From assembly GCF_933775445.1 (NCBI RefSeq), contig NC_065877.1, positions 25,358,001-25,422,000 on the forward strand: a stretch of 64,000 nt of DNA, written 5' to 3'. Every line of letters starts with the position of its first letter. The first letter of the stretch is position 1. The position numbers and the translations under genes were made by a program. Under the pieces are notes generated by a model, which saw only the letters and a program-made list of their open reading frames with translations, was not told the origin of the DNA and ran no database searches. Below are positions 36,152 to 49,941 of this stretch, piece after piece. The stretch is from Argentina anserina (lineage: Eukaryota; Streptophyta; Magnoliopsida; Rosales; Rosaceae).

Positions 36152-38759
36152 GAAAAATAGATGATAATGTGAATTTCAAAGAACTCGAATCATCATACCT
36201 TGTTCAAAATGACCAAAAAAACGATCATGTCAAAACCGAGAAGACAGTAAAACCGAACCCATGATTCAAAGAATCTTGAGTTACATAAAGCTACTGCTGC
36301 AGGCAAGCAAAACGATGTCTACAGGCTAACAAAGCTACTGTCGAAGCTTGAAAAAGATACTGTCAATGAAATCTGACAGATTTATTCCTCTCCATTCTTA
36401 ACACAAATATCAAGATGAAAATCCATCATTGGCATGTATGACCTTTAAAACTTAGCAAGGCACGAAGATATACAACACAATCTCCGCACGAGATCCGTAA
36501 AACAACTACCTGCGCCGTAGGACAGTGTGGGTGGTTACGCAATTAGCAAGACACTCGATTTCACGGCGGGACATTCTCAAAATGAAGATTAAGAGAGTCA
36601 ACGACGCGGTGAACTTCTCTACACAATACGCCGTAGGATATTGTAAGAGAGGGGATTGAAACAAATGGCAATCCCATCGAATGTATCACATGGCAATAGA
36701 ACTACATTCTTCAACTCAAGAGTTGGAAAAACATGGTATTGGAGCAGTTGAATACCAAACAATTATGGTGGAAAACCTTCCATTTGGTGCGGGTGGTCAC
36801 CAATAATAATAAAATCATTTGAGCTATGAAACGACTTGGAGAAAACCGGAAAATTAACCGGAAAACCATGTCAAATTAACTCAAAACCGGGTGAAATTTG
36901 GACTGGGACTACATGACAGCAAGAACTGCTGAAATATGCGGAAAACATGACGAGAAACGACGGAAAAAAAACATCGGAAAAACTCGTCGGAAGCTGGCGG
37001 CACCGATCGCCGGAAATCCGGCCGGCGGTGGCCGGATTTGGCCGGTATGGAGGCCGTAACTTCAGGTCCGACAGGGAACGCCGTCCGGAACTGGATGGCG
37101 GTGCCGGAAACGCCGGCAAATGGCCGAAAGGCGGCGAATACGCCGGTAAAACGCCGGAAAACGTTCCGGAAACTCCGGAACAGTAACCGGAAAAAACGAC
37201 GTCAATTTTGACGTTCCGAGGTCCGTTTTCCAAATTTCAAAGTCCAAAATCACAATGTAGTGCTATTGGGGTCCCATGTAACCCAAAAGCGGCCAATTAA
37301 AAACCACGTGAGTTGTAAACGTTGACCATGCATGCTAAGCCAAGGCAAATAAAATTCTCACAAGTCCAAGAAAGACGAGAAATTTTATAGAATATGCCAA
37401 TATTTAATACAACACAAACAAGCTTCCAATTCCAATAGACGACTTAGGATAAAGTCGAGCAATAATCATGGCAATGCCAACGTCATACTTGAAAAATAGT
37501 AAGCAGAAGACATAGTCAAAATAGAGTGACTAATCAAAAGTCCGTAGCAACAAAATCTTGCATATCGGATTGGGCGGAGCCTTAGCCTGAGGCTCAAAAA
37601 TGTTTGCTTACTTGAGAATGGAAGAATGTTACTTTTCCATCTCCAAAATTCCCTAAAGAAATAGATACAGGTGCCAAAAAGGGCATGCGTTTCTTGGATG
37701 TGGAGTATGCATCAAGGTCAACTCTGATAATACAACGTCATAGATGTTCATTAAATCACTTTAAGTGTGTCCCATAGAGTTCTTTATTTTTGGGATCTTT
37801 TGTCAGCAAATAGTGCTGCATCAGAGTAATGAATCAACTCAAATAAATGAGTACGTAGACCTTGGGATTATCGTTTATAGACATGAGTTTAAGAAAACTC
37901 AAACATTCAAATAACAGTCGCGATGGCGACGCATCCATAAGAAACGAGGGTTGTATAGGTTTCGAATAATCGAAATATTCAAGTATGTAACCGGAATTAG
38001 AAGGGTTGTGATGTATATGGTCACAAAATAATCGATGCATATCGGCGATTCTCATGATCGCACCCAAAACAGCGGTGCACTCAGGCGACCACACGAAATC
38101 GATATCTTCCTTTTTAAATAATAACGTGACTCCCCCAGGACCGTCACACGAAAAACGTCGACCAGGAGGGGAATCATATCCCTCTTTGGTCTCATCGGCA
38201 TTATAAGAAAGGCCGGAAAAGAAGACATGAAAAAAAAAGCTAATAACGCCCGATAATTTATATATATATCTTCAAAAGCAGCAACTTTAAGAAAAACATA
38301 CTTGTTGGTCTGCCAAATAGACCGCATATAAGTAAATTGCTCTGCAAATCGATCGTCATGCATGAAGTTGCTTGTTGAATTCCTTTTCGATCTTCGTCCG
38401 ATGACATAAAAATCTTGGGAGGATACGATCGGAATCGTATGTAGATGGCAAAAGTATCGTCCATCTCGGCATGAATGTCATCACCATAGTACGACGAGTA
38501 ATCACTTTTCCTATGCAAGCACGCGAAACAGAGTTAGAAAATGAAAACGTGCAAATAAATGATTTAATAAGCAATAGGAAAAGAAAAAGGAAAAAAGAGA
38601 AATAGTTTAAAGGCCCAAAAGGGTAGAGAAGACGGGAGTAGCTTCTCTTGAGCGAAGAGTTTGCTTGTGCAGTTCGCGTTCATTGCGTATATATGCGGGA
38701 TGAGCAATTTTGAATCCTCTGATGCGGGGTTTGTCGGGGCAAAAAGATGTTTTTGCGGA

Positions 38760-38990
38760 GCGAATGCGGAGGATACCCTGCGGGGCTGCGGAGGCTGCGT
38801 GCAGGGGCAGCAGGGGGGTCGCAGGGTCTGCAGGGGGGGTCGCAGGGGCAGCGTGCAGGGGCAGCGCGCGGGGCTGCGGGGGCAGCGTGCAGGGGCTGCG
38901 CGCGGGGCTGCGGGGGCAGCACGCAAGGGCTGCGCGCGGGGCTGCGGGGGGGGGGGGGGGGCTGCGGTGCGGCGGCAGCGATGCGGCGGC
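38760..38990 (-). repeat. GC-rich imperfect repeat in the D leader
   Basis: Repeats of about 22-30 bp are built from GCTGCGGGGGCAGC-like words and end in an 18-base G run near 38944. Open frames in several phases are a result of base composition. G-quadruplex formation is possible. Confidence 0.7.
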
Positions 38991-39100
38991 TGCAGGAGGT
39001 GCGCCGGCGAGGAGATGCCGGAGCTTGGAATCGACGGCGGCCGGCGGAGGAGAGAGAGAGAGAAAAAAAAATAGGGCTCTAAAAGTTCAGGGTTTTTAGA

Positions 39101-39117
39101 GCAACGTGCTGATAACG
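39101..39117 (-). other. Putative primer binding site of element D
   Basis: Next to the 5' LTR the minus strand reads CGTTATCAGCACGTTGC. TATCAGCACG recalls primer sites of some plant copia elements, but I cannot name the tRNA with certainty. Confidence 0.5.
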
Positions 39118-39301
39118 TGTTTCAGGATGAAATAATTGTGTATTATTGAATGATATGGGGGCCTATATATAGGCATTACAAAACCACAATCCCGTAGGAT
39201 TCGGAGTCCTAATCTATTACGGAGATGCTAATCTATCTCCTAACAGGAAACCTATTAGGCTAAGACACACATAAGGGTAGAATAGTAATTCTCCCGGAAC
39301 A
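39118..39301 (-). repeat. 5' LTR of element D
   Basis: It is identical by eye to 32826-33009, including the palindrome at 39161-39174. Confidence 0.9.
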
Positions 39302-39306
39302 AAAAT

Positions 39307-41314
<2,008 letters not shown>

Positions 41315-41707
41315 AATATAGGGTTTGATATAATTCTGAATGTTCAACTGGTGGGAAAGAAGAACTCCAGTTGGAACATATATGCTTGACCTAGCTAATT
41401 AAGGAACAATTTTAAAGGACAAGGCAGTTGATTGAAAGGATATTTACCAGTATATTATCTCTGTTGTTGGTTGCGTCAATGTTATTGAAAGATCCATTAT
41501 TTGTAAATTACCAATTGATTAAAGGTTTCTTCTTCGAATTTGTGACTAAATCCATCCTTAGTTGTTAATATACCCTGACTTACCAAAGATAATCAACAAT
41601 TCGATCATCATCAACATCGATCTTATACTAATCTCCAGCCCTTGGCTCAACTTGGTTATTGGATAACATGAGCAGGGAGATATGATCTCTACAACTGAAA
41701 GCAATAT
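41315..41707 (+). repeat. 393-bp direct repeat, left copy
   Basis: It begins AATATAGGGTTTGATATAAT and ends AAAGCAATAT. The copy at 43355-43746 has few differences. The pair flanks a gag fragment, but the copies do not look like that element's own LTR. Confidence 0.9.
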
Positions 41708-43354
41708 TGTTGTGATAGGCTTATGCCTAGTCATAATCAGCGTAGCCATTATCACACTGAGGCTCAAAAGCAGCCCAACCCTGCAGTACGGGCATGAAGC
41801 CGGCTATGCCAGCTGTGCAGCAAGCTGACCCGCGGCTCAAACCAATAAATGAAGCTCCTGGTAACACCTCAATTGGACTAAGTTCCACATCGGAGGATGA
41901 GTGAATGATCTACCTCAACTCAACTATTAAAGCTCAAGCCCTTGACCTCTTAAGGTAAGCAATCCTGACTACTTACTGTTATTATGCAGAAATTACTATC
42001 CACCTGACTTAGGCATCAAAGAGTTGAAGACCACGCCGCCGTGGTCTCTACTCTAACGAGCTATGTTGTTTGTGACACGAAGAAGAGTAAGGAGCACGAT
42101 ATATTTTAGATTAGTGTAATGGAGTGAACTACACCGTCGTAGAACACTGCATTAACATTGACGCCGTTTGTGAGAATTCGTAACTAAAAGTTCCTGTGAT
42201 ACACATACAAAACCTGGCTGACGGTCACGTTGAGGACGTCACTGACCTTAGCTTAAACCACCCCCTGACCTCCCCAAATGAAGATATCATAATTCTCTCC
42301 TCCACACCCGAGACTGTTGCGAGCACTAGTGCAACACCCGACCTCGTTGCGGCTGCAAGGTTAGCAAGCATGACAAAAGACCTCTCCGAGAGTAAGAAGC
42401 GGGAGAAGGTCGAACACAAGAAAGCTGCCGCTTTACAGGCTAAACTTGACAAAATGAGAGCGCAGCTAGCAAAGGCCGAGCGCAGTCAAAGACATGAGGA
42501 GTTGCAGCGTGAGGGCAACGCGCAATCAAAAGGGAGAGAACAAGTTAATATGACTATTAGCCTAACCCCCTCCGAGTTTGAAAGGAAACGACCTCCATCC
42601 CCCAAGCGCATTCGAAACCACGAGGAAGAGAGTACGAGCGTAACTTCCCACTTAAGACTCCACACTGCTGGCAATAGCCCAAACCCCACATTGGCCCTAA
42701 TACTACAGCGGCTGACTACAATAGAATAGAGGGATGCCAATCAATGTTGCCAACCAATATTCGCAGCAAGGCTAGGACCCTTTACCGCGCTCATCATGAA
42801 CATTGTCCGCCCGCCACAATAAAAAATCCCAAAGATAACGCCGTACACGGGTGAGGGAGACCCGTTCCAGCACATTGACAACTTCAAGAAAGTCACTGCA
42901 AGTAGGGAGTTCAATGATGCAACACTTTTCCACCTATTCATTAAGACATTGGATAGTGACGCAATGAATTGGTTTTTCGAGCAGCTAGCGAACTACATGG
43001 ACTCATTTGCGCAGCTGACCACTTCGTTCCTGAACAGGTTCATCCTCATGGCTGGCGCAACGCACACCATGGACGGCCTATTCCAAGTGAAGCAAGAAAG
43101 TAAAGAGACATTGGGCGCTTTTGTAATGAGATGGTAGACAACCGCATCCAAATGCCGCAACCTTAACAAAACGGTTGCTCTGGCTGCATTCAAGGAGGGA
43201 TTGCGATCTGAGAATTCCTTATTCCCATCAACGTGGGCCCAAGGATGTGAGACACCACATATGATGAAATCATGATAGAGACGGTACGGTATGCTCAAGC
43301 AGAATATGTAACCTACGGGAAGAAGCGAACTACACCGTCGTAGTACACCGCCGT
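41708..43354 (+). mobile_element. Truncated Tat-like gypsy element: LTR end, primer site, partial gag
   Basis: The segment 41708-42157 looks like the end of an LTR (CCACATCGGAGGATGAG motif, ending TAACA). TTGACGCCGTTTGTG (42158-42172) resembles the TTGGCGCCGTxTGTG primer site of Tat-group elements. A gag fragment follows. The right edge (43326-43354, GAACTACACCGTCGTAG) repeats words seen just before the LTR end (42124-42140), so an internal deletion to the other LTR is likely. Confidence 0.65.
42196..43260 (+). pseudogene. gag fragment of a Tat-like gypsy element
   Basis: The first frame (42196-42729) has a coiled, charged N-terminus. After a stop at 42729 the gag core is recognisable in pieces: YTGEGDPFQHIDNFKK, FIKTLDSDAMNWF, SFAQLTTSFLNRFI, LGAFVMRW, ALAAFKEGL. 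This matches the plant gypsy Gag domain (FxxHIxxF...AxxWFxxL...FxxRF). At least two stops break it. There is no protease or polymerase. Confidence 0.75.
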
Positions 43355-43746
43355 AATATAGCGTTTGATATAATTCTGAATGTTCAACTGGTAGGAAAGA
43401 ACTCCAGTTGGAACATATATGCTTGACCTAGCTAATTAAGGGACAATTTTAAAGGACAAGGCAGTTGATTGAAAGGATCTTTACCAGTATATTATCTCTG
43501 TTGTTGGTTGCGTCAATGTTATTGAAAGATCCATTATTTGTAAATTACCAATTGATTAAAGGTTTCTTCTTCGAATTTGTGACTAAATCCATCCTTAGTT
43601 GTTACTATACCCTGACTTACCAAAGATAATCAACAATTCGATCATCATCAACATCGATCTTATACTAATCTCCAGCCCTTGGCTCAAGTTGCTTATTGGA
43701 TAACATGAGCAGGGAGATATATGATCTCTACAACTGAAAGCAATAT
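43355..43746 (+). repeat. 393-bp direct repeat, right copy
   Basis: See 41315-41707. The sequence after this copy (GATCCTAAT) differs from that after the left copy. Confidence 0.9.
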
Positions 43747-44286
43747 GATCCTAATATTTTTAAATATGTAAACGAGAGACAAAGTAGTTGCTGGTGAATT
43801 GTCTCAGAATGATTTTGTATAAGAAAGCTAACACAAAAACATCGTTGGACTTCGAATTAGAAGGACAATATCATTTCTAGGACAAATTTTGTTATTTACA
43901 GGGTAATGTATGCTTATATAATAATTTATAGCTGAGACTATGCGGACAGAACTCACAGAAGTGAAAGAGAGAGAAACGTCAGAGTACAGTTTTACTGAAA
44001 GATTGTGAAAAGACTGAAAACTATGAAGTAAAGCCTTTAATACTATTGTAAATTACCACACCTACATAATACCAATTATACCTCTAACATCCACCCTCAA
44101 CATATGCTTGGAACAAGAAACACTTCTAATCTAGAGAAGCATCAAATGAAAACTCCACCTGGCAGAAGAAATGAGCTTCAAATATGCTACACATAATCTG
44201 GTTGTCGAACTCCATTAATTAGCTCATCATCATTGGAGTCGCTCTGAGCATAAACAGCTCTCTTGACCTTGGCAATTAGCACTTGT
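43747..44286 (-). other. Possible copia 3' end and LTR remnant
   Basis: On the minus strand ATGTTGAGGGTGGA is followed by TGTTAGAGGTATAATT, a common layout for a copia polypurine tract and LTR start (near 44090). A 30-codon open stretch ending QPDYV and a stop (44286-44194) lies just upstream and is not recognised. The evidence is weak. Confidence 0.35.
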
Positions 44287-45737
44287 TGTAATACTCAGAA
44301 TTTTCGGGTTTAAATTCGTTTATTTTTATACATTATTAAACTTGTAATTGTGTAGAAAACTAGAAATCACATATTTTTCTTTCTCGTCGATACCAGGTGA
44401 AACGAAACTGATCTCGGAAATTTTAATTGAAAAACGTTACGTTTTCTGTGACTCGAGAGTTGACTTTTATTTCATAGCTCGTCTCTTAAAACTTCCTTGA
44501 CGGAAGTTGTAAAGCTTGTCGATACACGTTCTTAGACGTGTGGCGCACCTTAATCGGACGTCCTATGTAAAAGTTATTATTGACGGAATTTGGTTTCCGA
44601 TTTTGGAAGTTTATAAAAAGATTTTTTTGGAAACTTTCCACAAAAATCAGAAATTTCCCGGGTTTCTCTCTCCTCTCCCCCGACTCTCTCTCTCACCAAT
44701 GCCGATCCCTTCTCCGACGATCTCCCTCCTCTGGCCACCGTACACGACACCACCAGTGTCGTTGGGACCGCACGGCCGAGCCACGTCGATCTGTGGTATC
44801 GGCGAACCACCCCGCGTCGTGACGCAGCGCCACCGAGGGAGGGCAGTTGCTGCATCGACGAAATCGGCAACACCGGCGACGTTAAATCTCGGGGCCACGA
44901 CGACGAGTCTTCCTCCTTCCTTCGAGGAACGATTCCATCTGCGGTGAGGCTCAAATCGAGCTCTAGCTACTATGATCTCCAAATCCCAATCCTGAATCTT
45001 ACGACGGTGATTCCAACTGTTTCCGCCCGGCTTGGGATGAACTGAACGTATGGTTGTGTCTCTCTCCTTGTGATCTACGTTTTTCATGTTGGAAGTTTGT
45101 TGATTTGAGGAGTTTTGGCAGAGGTGGTGGTGGAGCGCGTGCCACGCGAACAGTAAAAGGCTTAAACATTAATTTCTTGAACAACAACCTTTCGAACAGT
45201 GTTTTCAGGAACAGTGATTTCGTGAATAGTTATTCATGCACAGTAATTGTGACACAGTGTTTTTAACGGTAATGAATCGTCGCCTGTGAATTTTACGTAT
45301 CGTTTTCTAAGCACTTTATCATGCTATTAGGTGACCGACAAAACGAGTGAGTGAATTACTTTCAGTGTCGTGGAAGTTGCACGCAGGAAATAAGGTAAGT
45401 AGATCTCACTATGACGAGTCTACCCTTGGAGGTGACTCATATTACGATTTCTTAAAAAGATTGAACTATGACATGTATATAATATAGTGGGTTATGTATG
45501 TGTATAAAAATGGTAAATACGATAAATATATATGGGTTGTTATATTATATAATGTTATGTTTTTATTTCCAAATGAGTTTGTATTGTGGCAACTATATTT
45601 ATATTGTTGAGCAAGCGTCGCTTGGTTTTAGTACAATAAATATGCGTTGATTGTTATATTGTACGTTGTTTTAACATGGAGTCTTGCTAAAACGTTTTTC
45701 TGGTCTTCAGACATTGTTGGCAGTAATCGGAACCAAG
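44287..45737 (+). mobile_element. Gypsy LTR L1, first segment
   Basis: It opens TGTAATACTCAG, has TATAAAAAG at 44612-44620, a CT-rich leader, a putative 64-nt microexon (45331-45394; ATTAG acceptor, GTAAGT donor), and is cut at CCAAG by solo LTR L2. It resumes at 48048 and ends GGAATTGTGACA at 48722. Flanking 5-mers (CTTGT, GTCAT) do not match. Confidence 0.85.
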
Positions 45738-48042
45738 TGTAATACCCCGAATTTTCGAGTTTTGGTTCGTATAATTCTTGTAGGTTATTAAACTTGGAAA
45801 TTGAATAAAATCGCTTTTTCATTTTTCTCGTCGATGTGAAACGAAACGAAACCGACTTCGGAAATTTAAATTGAAAAATGTTACATTTTATGTTACTCGA
45901 GAGTCGACTTTTATTCCATCCCTCGTCTCCAAAAATTTTCTTCATGGAAGTTTTAGAGCTTATCGATACGAGTTTGTGGACACATCATGCACTTTAATCG
46001 GACGTCGTATGTGAAAGTTATTATCGACGAAAGTTGGTTTCCGAATTTGAAAAATGTATAAACTGAATTTTTTGGAACCCTAATTTCCGAAAAAGGAAAC
46101 AGCCTCTCCTCCCCCCCCCCCCCCCCCCCCCCCGCGCAGCTCTCTATCCCTCCTCCCGACCCTGACCCTCCTTCTCAAAAATCACCTCCGCCGATCTCTG
46201 ACCTCCGGCCACCGTGGCCCTCACCCCCGGTCCCAAAGCCACCGCACGGGCTGCAGCGCCGACCCTAAGACGTGACACACCGCCTCTCGTCGCATTGAAG
46301 CTCGATCAACGACTTGAAACTTCTACAGATTCCGCCGCTGTCCAAGCTCCATCTAGGCCACACCAAAGCACGGGGCCAGCTTACCTTCGTCGATCCTCAC
46401 CTCTGGTTCCACCTACAAGCGATTTGGGGCTCAAATCGCACCACACTTCGTCCTCCAAGAAATTTGGCATCTTGAGCTTCTTCGGTGACTTTCCAGCGGT
46501 TCTAGGGTCCGATTTAGGTACAGAAACATCTCTCTCCGTATGATCTACAATTTTGGTGTTGATTGTATTGTGTTTTGATGATGTTCGGAGGAGGAGTTAG
46601 CGCGCGTGGGAGGAATTGGGGTGGCGGAGAGACGGCATTGGGTAGTGGAAATGATCAGGTAAGTAGAGGAGTGAGTTTTGGTGGTCGTGCGCAAGCCACG
46701 CGCGGGATTTGTGGTGGCGCGTGAAAAATAATTTTCTAAACAATAAATTGTAAAAGTAATTTTCTGAACAGTGATTTGGTGAACAGTAATTACATGAAAA
46801 GTATTACATAAAAACAATGATTTGTTGAACAATATCAGTTCTACTGAATCGCCACCTGAGGTTTTACGTATCGTTTCTAAACGTTTTATCATGCTATTAG
46901 GTGACTGACAAAACGAGTGAGGGAATTGCTCTCGATGTCGTAGAAATTACAATCAGGCAATAAGGCGAGTAAATCTCACTATGCCGAGTCTACCGTTAGC
47001 GGTGACTGCTATTTACGTTTTCTTAAAAATATCGAATGATGACATGTATATAATATAGTGGGTTGTGTATGTGTATAAAATGGTAAATACGATACATATA
47101 TATGAGTTGCTATATTATGTACTGTTACATTCTTATTTCCAAATGTGTTTGTACCTTGACAACTATATTTATATTTTTGAGCAAGAGTCGTTTGGTTGTA
47201 GTACAATAAACATGTGTTGATTGTTATATTGTACGCGGTTTTAACATTAAGTCTTGTTAAAACGTTTTTTGGTATTCGGACGTTGTTGGCAGTAATCGGA
47301 ACCAAGTGTAATGTCCCGAATTTTCGGGTTTTGCTTCGTATCAGAGCTTTAGTCTGTATGCTGGTGTACTGCATGAGGGGTAACAGATGGGTAGCCTGGG
47401 TCTCATGAGTACCTATATTTTTGTGTGATATTGGATAACAGATGGGTTTCCCATTATCTGTCGGCGTACTGCATGAGGGGTAATAGATGAGTACCTGGGT
47501 CTCATGAGTACCCGTATTTAAATGTAAATTGGGTAAACAGACGAGTTGCCCAATGTTTCATGAGTACCTATATTTTCAGATGATTTTGGGCAACCAGATA
47601 GGCTGTCTAGTGTTTTACCAGTACATTTATGTTTAAATGTGATCAGTATTTTCTTTTGTATTCGATGTGTGTTATATTATTGGTTTACTTATATGAGCTG
47701 CAAAACTTACTGAGTTTGTGTTTACAATCCCGATGCACCTATTCAATGATGTATGAGATAGTTTTGCAGGTGTGGATTAGCAGAATTGAAGGGCTTCTCT
47801 GAAGATTGTCGAAGTTTATTTATTCTAATTGTGGTGAGGATTTGAGAAGATTTTACATTTCCATTTATTATAATACTTAAATTATAACCTGGTTATGTAT
47901 TAATCAAGTTGACTAAGTCGTATTATGAACTCAGTTTTGATACGCTATTACTATACGATGATTTAAATATATTTGAGATTGGTTTAGAGTTTTCATGGCT
48001 TCGATTTCGAGTATTATCACTCGAAATTTCGGGGTTGTGACA
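45738..48042 (+). mobile_element. Solo gypsy LTR L2, nested in L1
   Basis: It is 2,305 bp, from TGTAATACCCCG to GGGGTTGTGACA, with target duplication CCAAG at 45733-45737 and 48043-48047. It holds a 23-base C run (46111-46133), a putative 64-nt microexon (46901-46964) whose donor is GCGAGT instead of GTGAGT, a 34-bp piece of another LTR start (47307-47340), and ACAGATGGGT/CATGAGTACC repeats (47370-47600). Confidence 0.88.
47307..47340 (+). repeat. 34-bp fragment of a third LTR start (L3)
   Basis: TGTAATGTCCCGAATTTTCG follows CCAAG at the same relative point where L2 entered L1. The sequence then jumps back to LTR middle sequence (CAGAGCTTTAGTCTG). Confidence 0.7.
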
Positions 48043-48047
48043 CCAAG

Positions 48048-48722
48048 CCTTGGCCGAGTGTCAGTTACGATCAGTTAGAGCTCTAATCTGTTTTCCGATG
48101 TACTGCATGATGTGTAACATATGGGTTGTCTGGGTCTCATGAGTACCCATGTTTTTGTGTGATATTGGGTAACAGATGGGTTGCCATGTATCTGTCAGCG
48201 TACTGCATGATGGGTAACAGATGGGTACTTGAGTCTCATGAGTACACATATTTTCTAATATTATTGGACAACCAGATGGGCCGTCCAGTGTCTCATGAGT
48301 ACATTTATCTTTAAATGTTATCAGTTATTTTCTTTTGTATGCGATGTGTGTTATGCTGTTGGTTTACTCATACGAGCTGTAAAACTTACCGGGTTTGTGT
48401 TTACAATCCCGGTGCAACTATTCGCTTGTGTATGGGATAGTTCTGCAGGTGTAGATTAGCAGAATTAGAGGTCTTACTCTGAAGATTGTCAAAGTTTATT
48501 TTTTTCTATTTTCGGTGAGGATTGAGAGAATTTTACATTTCCATTGTTATAATACTTAAGTTATAAACTGGTTATATATTAATCAAGTCGACTGAGTCGT
48601 ACTATGAACTCGGTTTCGATACACTGTTACTATAAGATGATTTTAATATATTTGAGATTGTTTTAGAGTTTTCATGGCTTCGATTTCGAGTTTTTATCAT
48701 TCGAAATTTTGGAATTGTGACA
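48048..48722 (+). mobile_element. Gypsy LTR L1, second segment
   Basis: It resumes after CCAAG with CCTTGGCCGAGTGTCAG, carries TAACAGATGGGT repeats and the hairpin ACCGGG (48388-48393) with CCCGGT (48408-48413), and ends at TGTGACA. The next base is receptor kinase exon sequence. Confidence 0.85.
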
Positions 48723-48829
48723 GTCATACCGCCATTCAAGTGTCAAGGATCCCACTTTTGCTTCATAAGATTCATTATTCAAAGGCCTCAGCTCTATCCC
48801 TGCCATAAATGGAACCCCGGAACCAGTGT
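48723..48829 (-). pseudogene. Malectin-like LRR receptor kinase pseudogene, later part of exon 2
   Basis: The minus strand reads NTGSGVPFMAGIELRPLNNE and then VGSLTLEWRYD, which continues the exon 2 fragment at 57491-57905. The match in the intact gene is [17 protein letters not shown]. The exon stops at 48723 against LTR L1. No exon 3 to 13 sequence was found between 41315 and 48722. Confidence 0.88.
48825..48829. other. Target-site duplication of element C, left copy (AGTGT)
   Basis: AGTGT recurs at 57491-57495. Together they show that element C entered exon 2 of the receptor kinase paralog. Confidence 0.92.
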
Positions 48830-49898
48830 TGTCACAACCCCGAAATTTTAAGTGATAATCTCGAAATCGAAACCATGAAAAACTCTAAAACAATCTCAAA
48901 TATATTGAAATCATCTTATAATCACAATGTATCGTAACTGAGTTCATTGTACGTCACAATCGATTTGATTATTACAAAACCAATTTATAATTCAAATATT
49001 ATAACAAATAGGGATGTAAAATCCTCTCAATCCTCACCACAAATAGAAATAATGAACCTCGAAAATTTTCAGAGTAGCCCTCCAATAATGTTATTCCACC
49101 ACGACCTCCAAACAAAACTCCACAAAACAACAAACATCCAACATGAAAAGTGAAGAGCATGAGGATGAGGTCACAACTATACCTTCAATTTGCCCTACGC
49201 CGGCCGAAAATCACCGGAATTGCTGCTGCAAGATCCCGGATTGGGATTTGAAGATCGGAGCAGTTGCAGCTAGATTCGAGCCTCACCGCGGGTGGAATTG
49301 TGTCGAGGAGGAGGAGGGAGGACTCGTAGTCATGATCCCGAGTTCCTGTGACTCTATCGACGTCGAGATCGACGGAGCCGACGCTGTGCTTCGTCGGTGC
49401 TACTGTAGTTCGGCCTAGGGTGCGTCGCCTCACCACCGATCAACCCGTCGTGGCTGTGCAATTCCAACGACACCAGCCACGACAAGAGAGAATTGGGGGG
49501 AGGAGAGAGAGAGGCTGCGGGGTAAGAGAGAGAGTTTCCTGTTTTGGAAACTAGGGTTTTCAAAAAATCTCTTTTTATACAATTTCTAAAATCGGAAACC
49601 AACTTCCATCCATAATAACTTCCACATAAGACGTCTGATTAAGGTGTGGGAGATGTCCACGAACTCGTATCGACGAGCTCTTCAACTTCCGTGAAGGACG
49701 TTTTCAGAGATAATCGACGAAATAAAAGTCAAGTCTCAAGTCACATAAACGAAATGTTTTTCGAATTTGAATTTCCGAAGTCGGTTTCGTTTCGTTTGAC
49801 ATCGACGAAAGAACGAAAATTGCGATTTTAATCAATTTTCAAGTGTAATAACTAACATGATTTTATACGAAGCCTACCCGAAAATTCGGAGTATTACA
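48830..49898 (-). repeat. 3' LTR of element C, internally deleted
   Basis: It is 1,069 bp against 2,248 bp for the partner. The outer parts align, but about 1.1-1.3 kb from the middle, with hairpin and microexon, is absent after about 49100. Confidence 0.8.
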
Positions 49899-49913
49899 TT
49901 CTACCCCCCTTAA
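49899..49913 (-). other. Polypurine tract of element C
   Basis: AAGGGGGGTAGAA on the minus strand touches the left LTR. Confidence 0.85.
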
Positions 49914-49941
49914 AGGAATTTTGTCCCGAAATTCAAGTGGT

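Larger units (their letters stand above)
32826..39301 (-). mobile_element. Decayed Ty1/copia element D with identical short LTRs
   Basis: The element is 6,476 bp and bounded by two 184-bp LTRs (32826-33009 and 39118-39301) that are identical by eye. The target duplication AAAAT is at 32821-32825 and 39302-39306. Minus direction follows from the polypurine tract beside the left LTR. The inside shows broken copia pol pieces only (integrase-like at 35368-35559, pre-integrase at 35810-36151), a Gly/Pro-coding GC-rich leader (38760-38990), and no frame above about 140 codons. Fresh ends with a dead interior suggest it was copied by the proteins of another element. Confidence 0.88.

Noticed and set aside
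38564..39099. Gly/Ala- and Pro/Cys-rich frames of 80-137 codons on both strands
   Set aside because: All come from GC-rich repeats in the element D leader, overlap one another in every phase and match no family.
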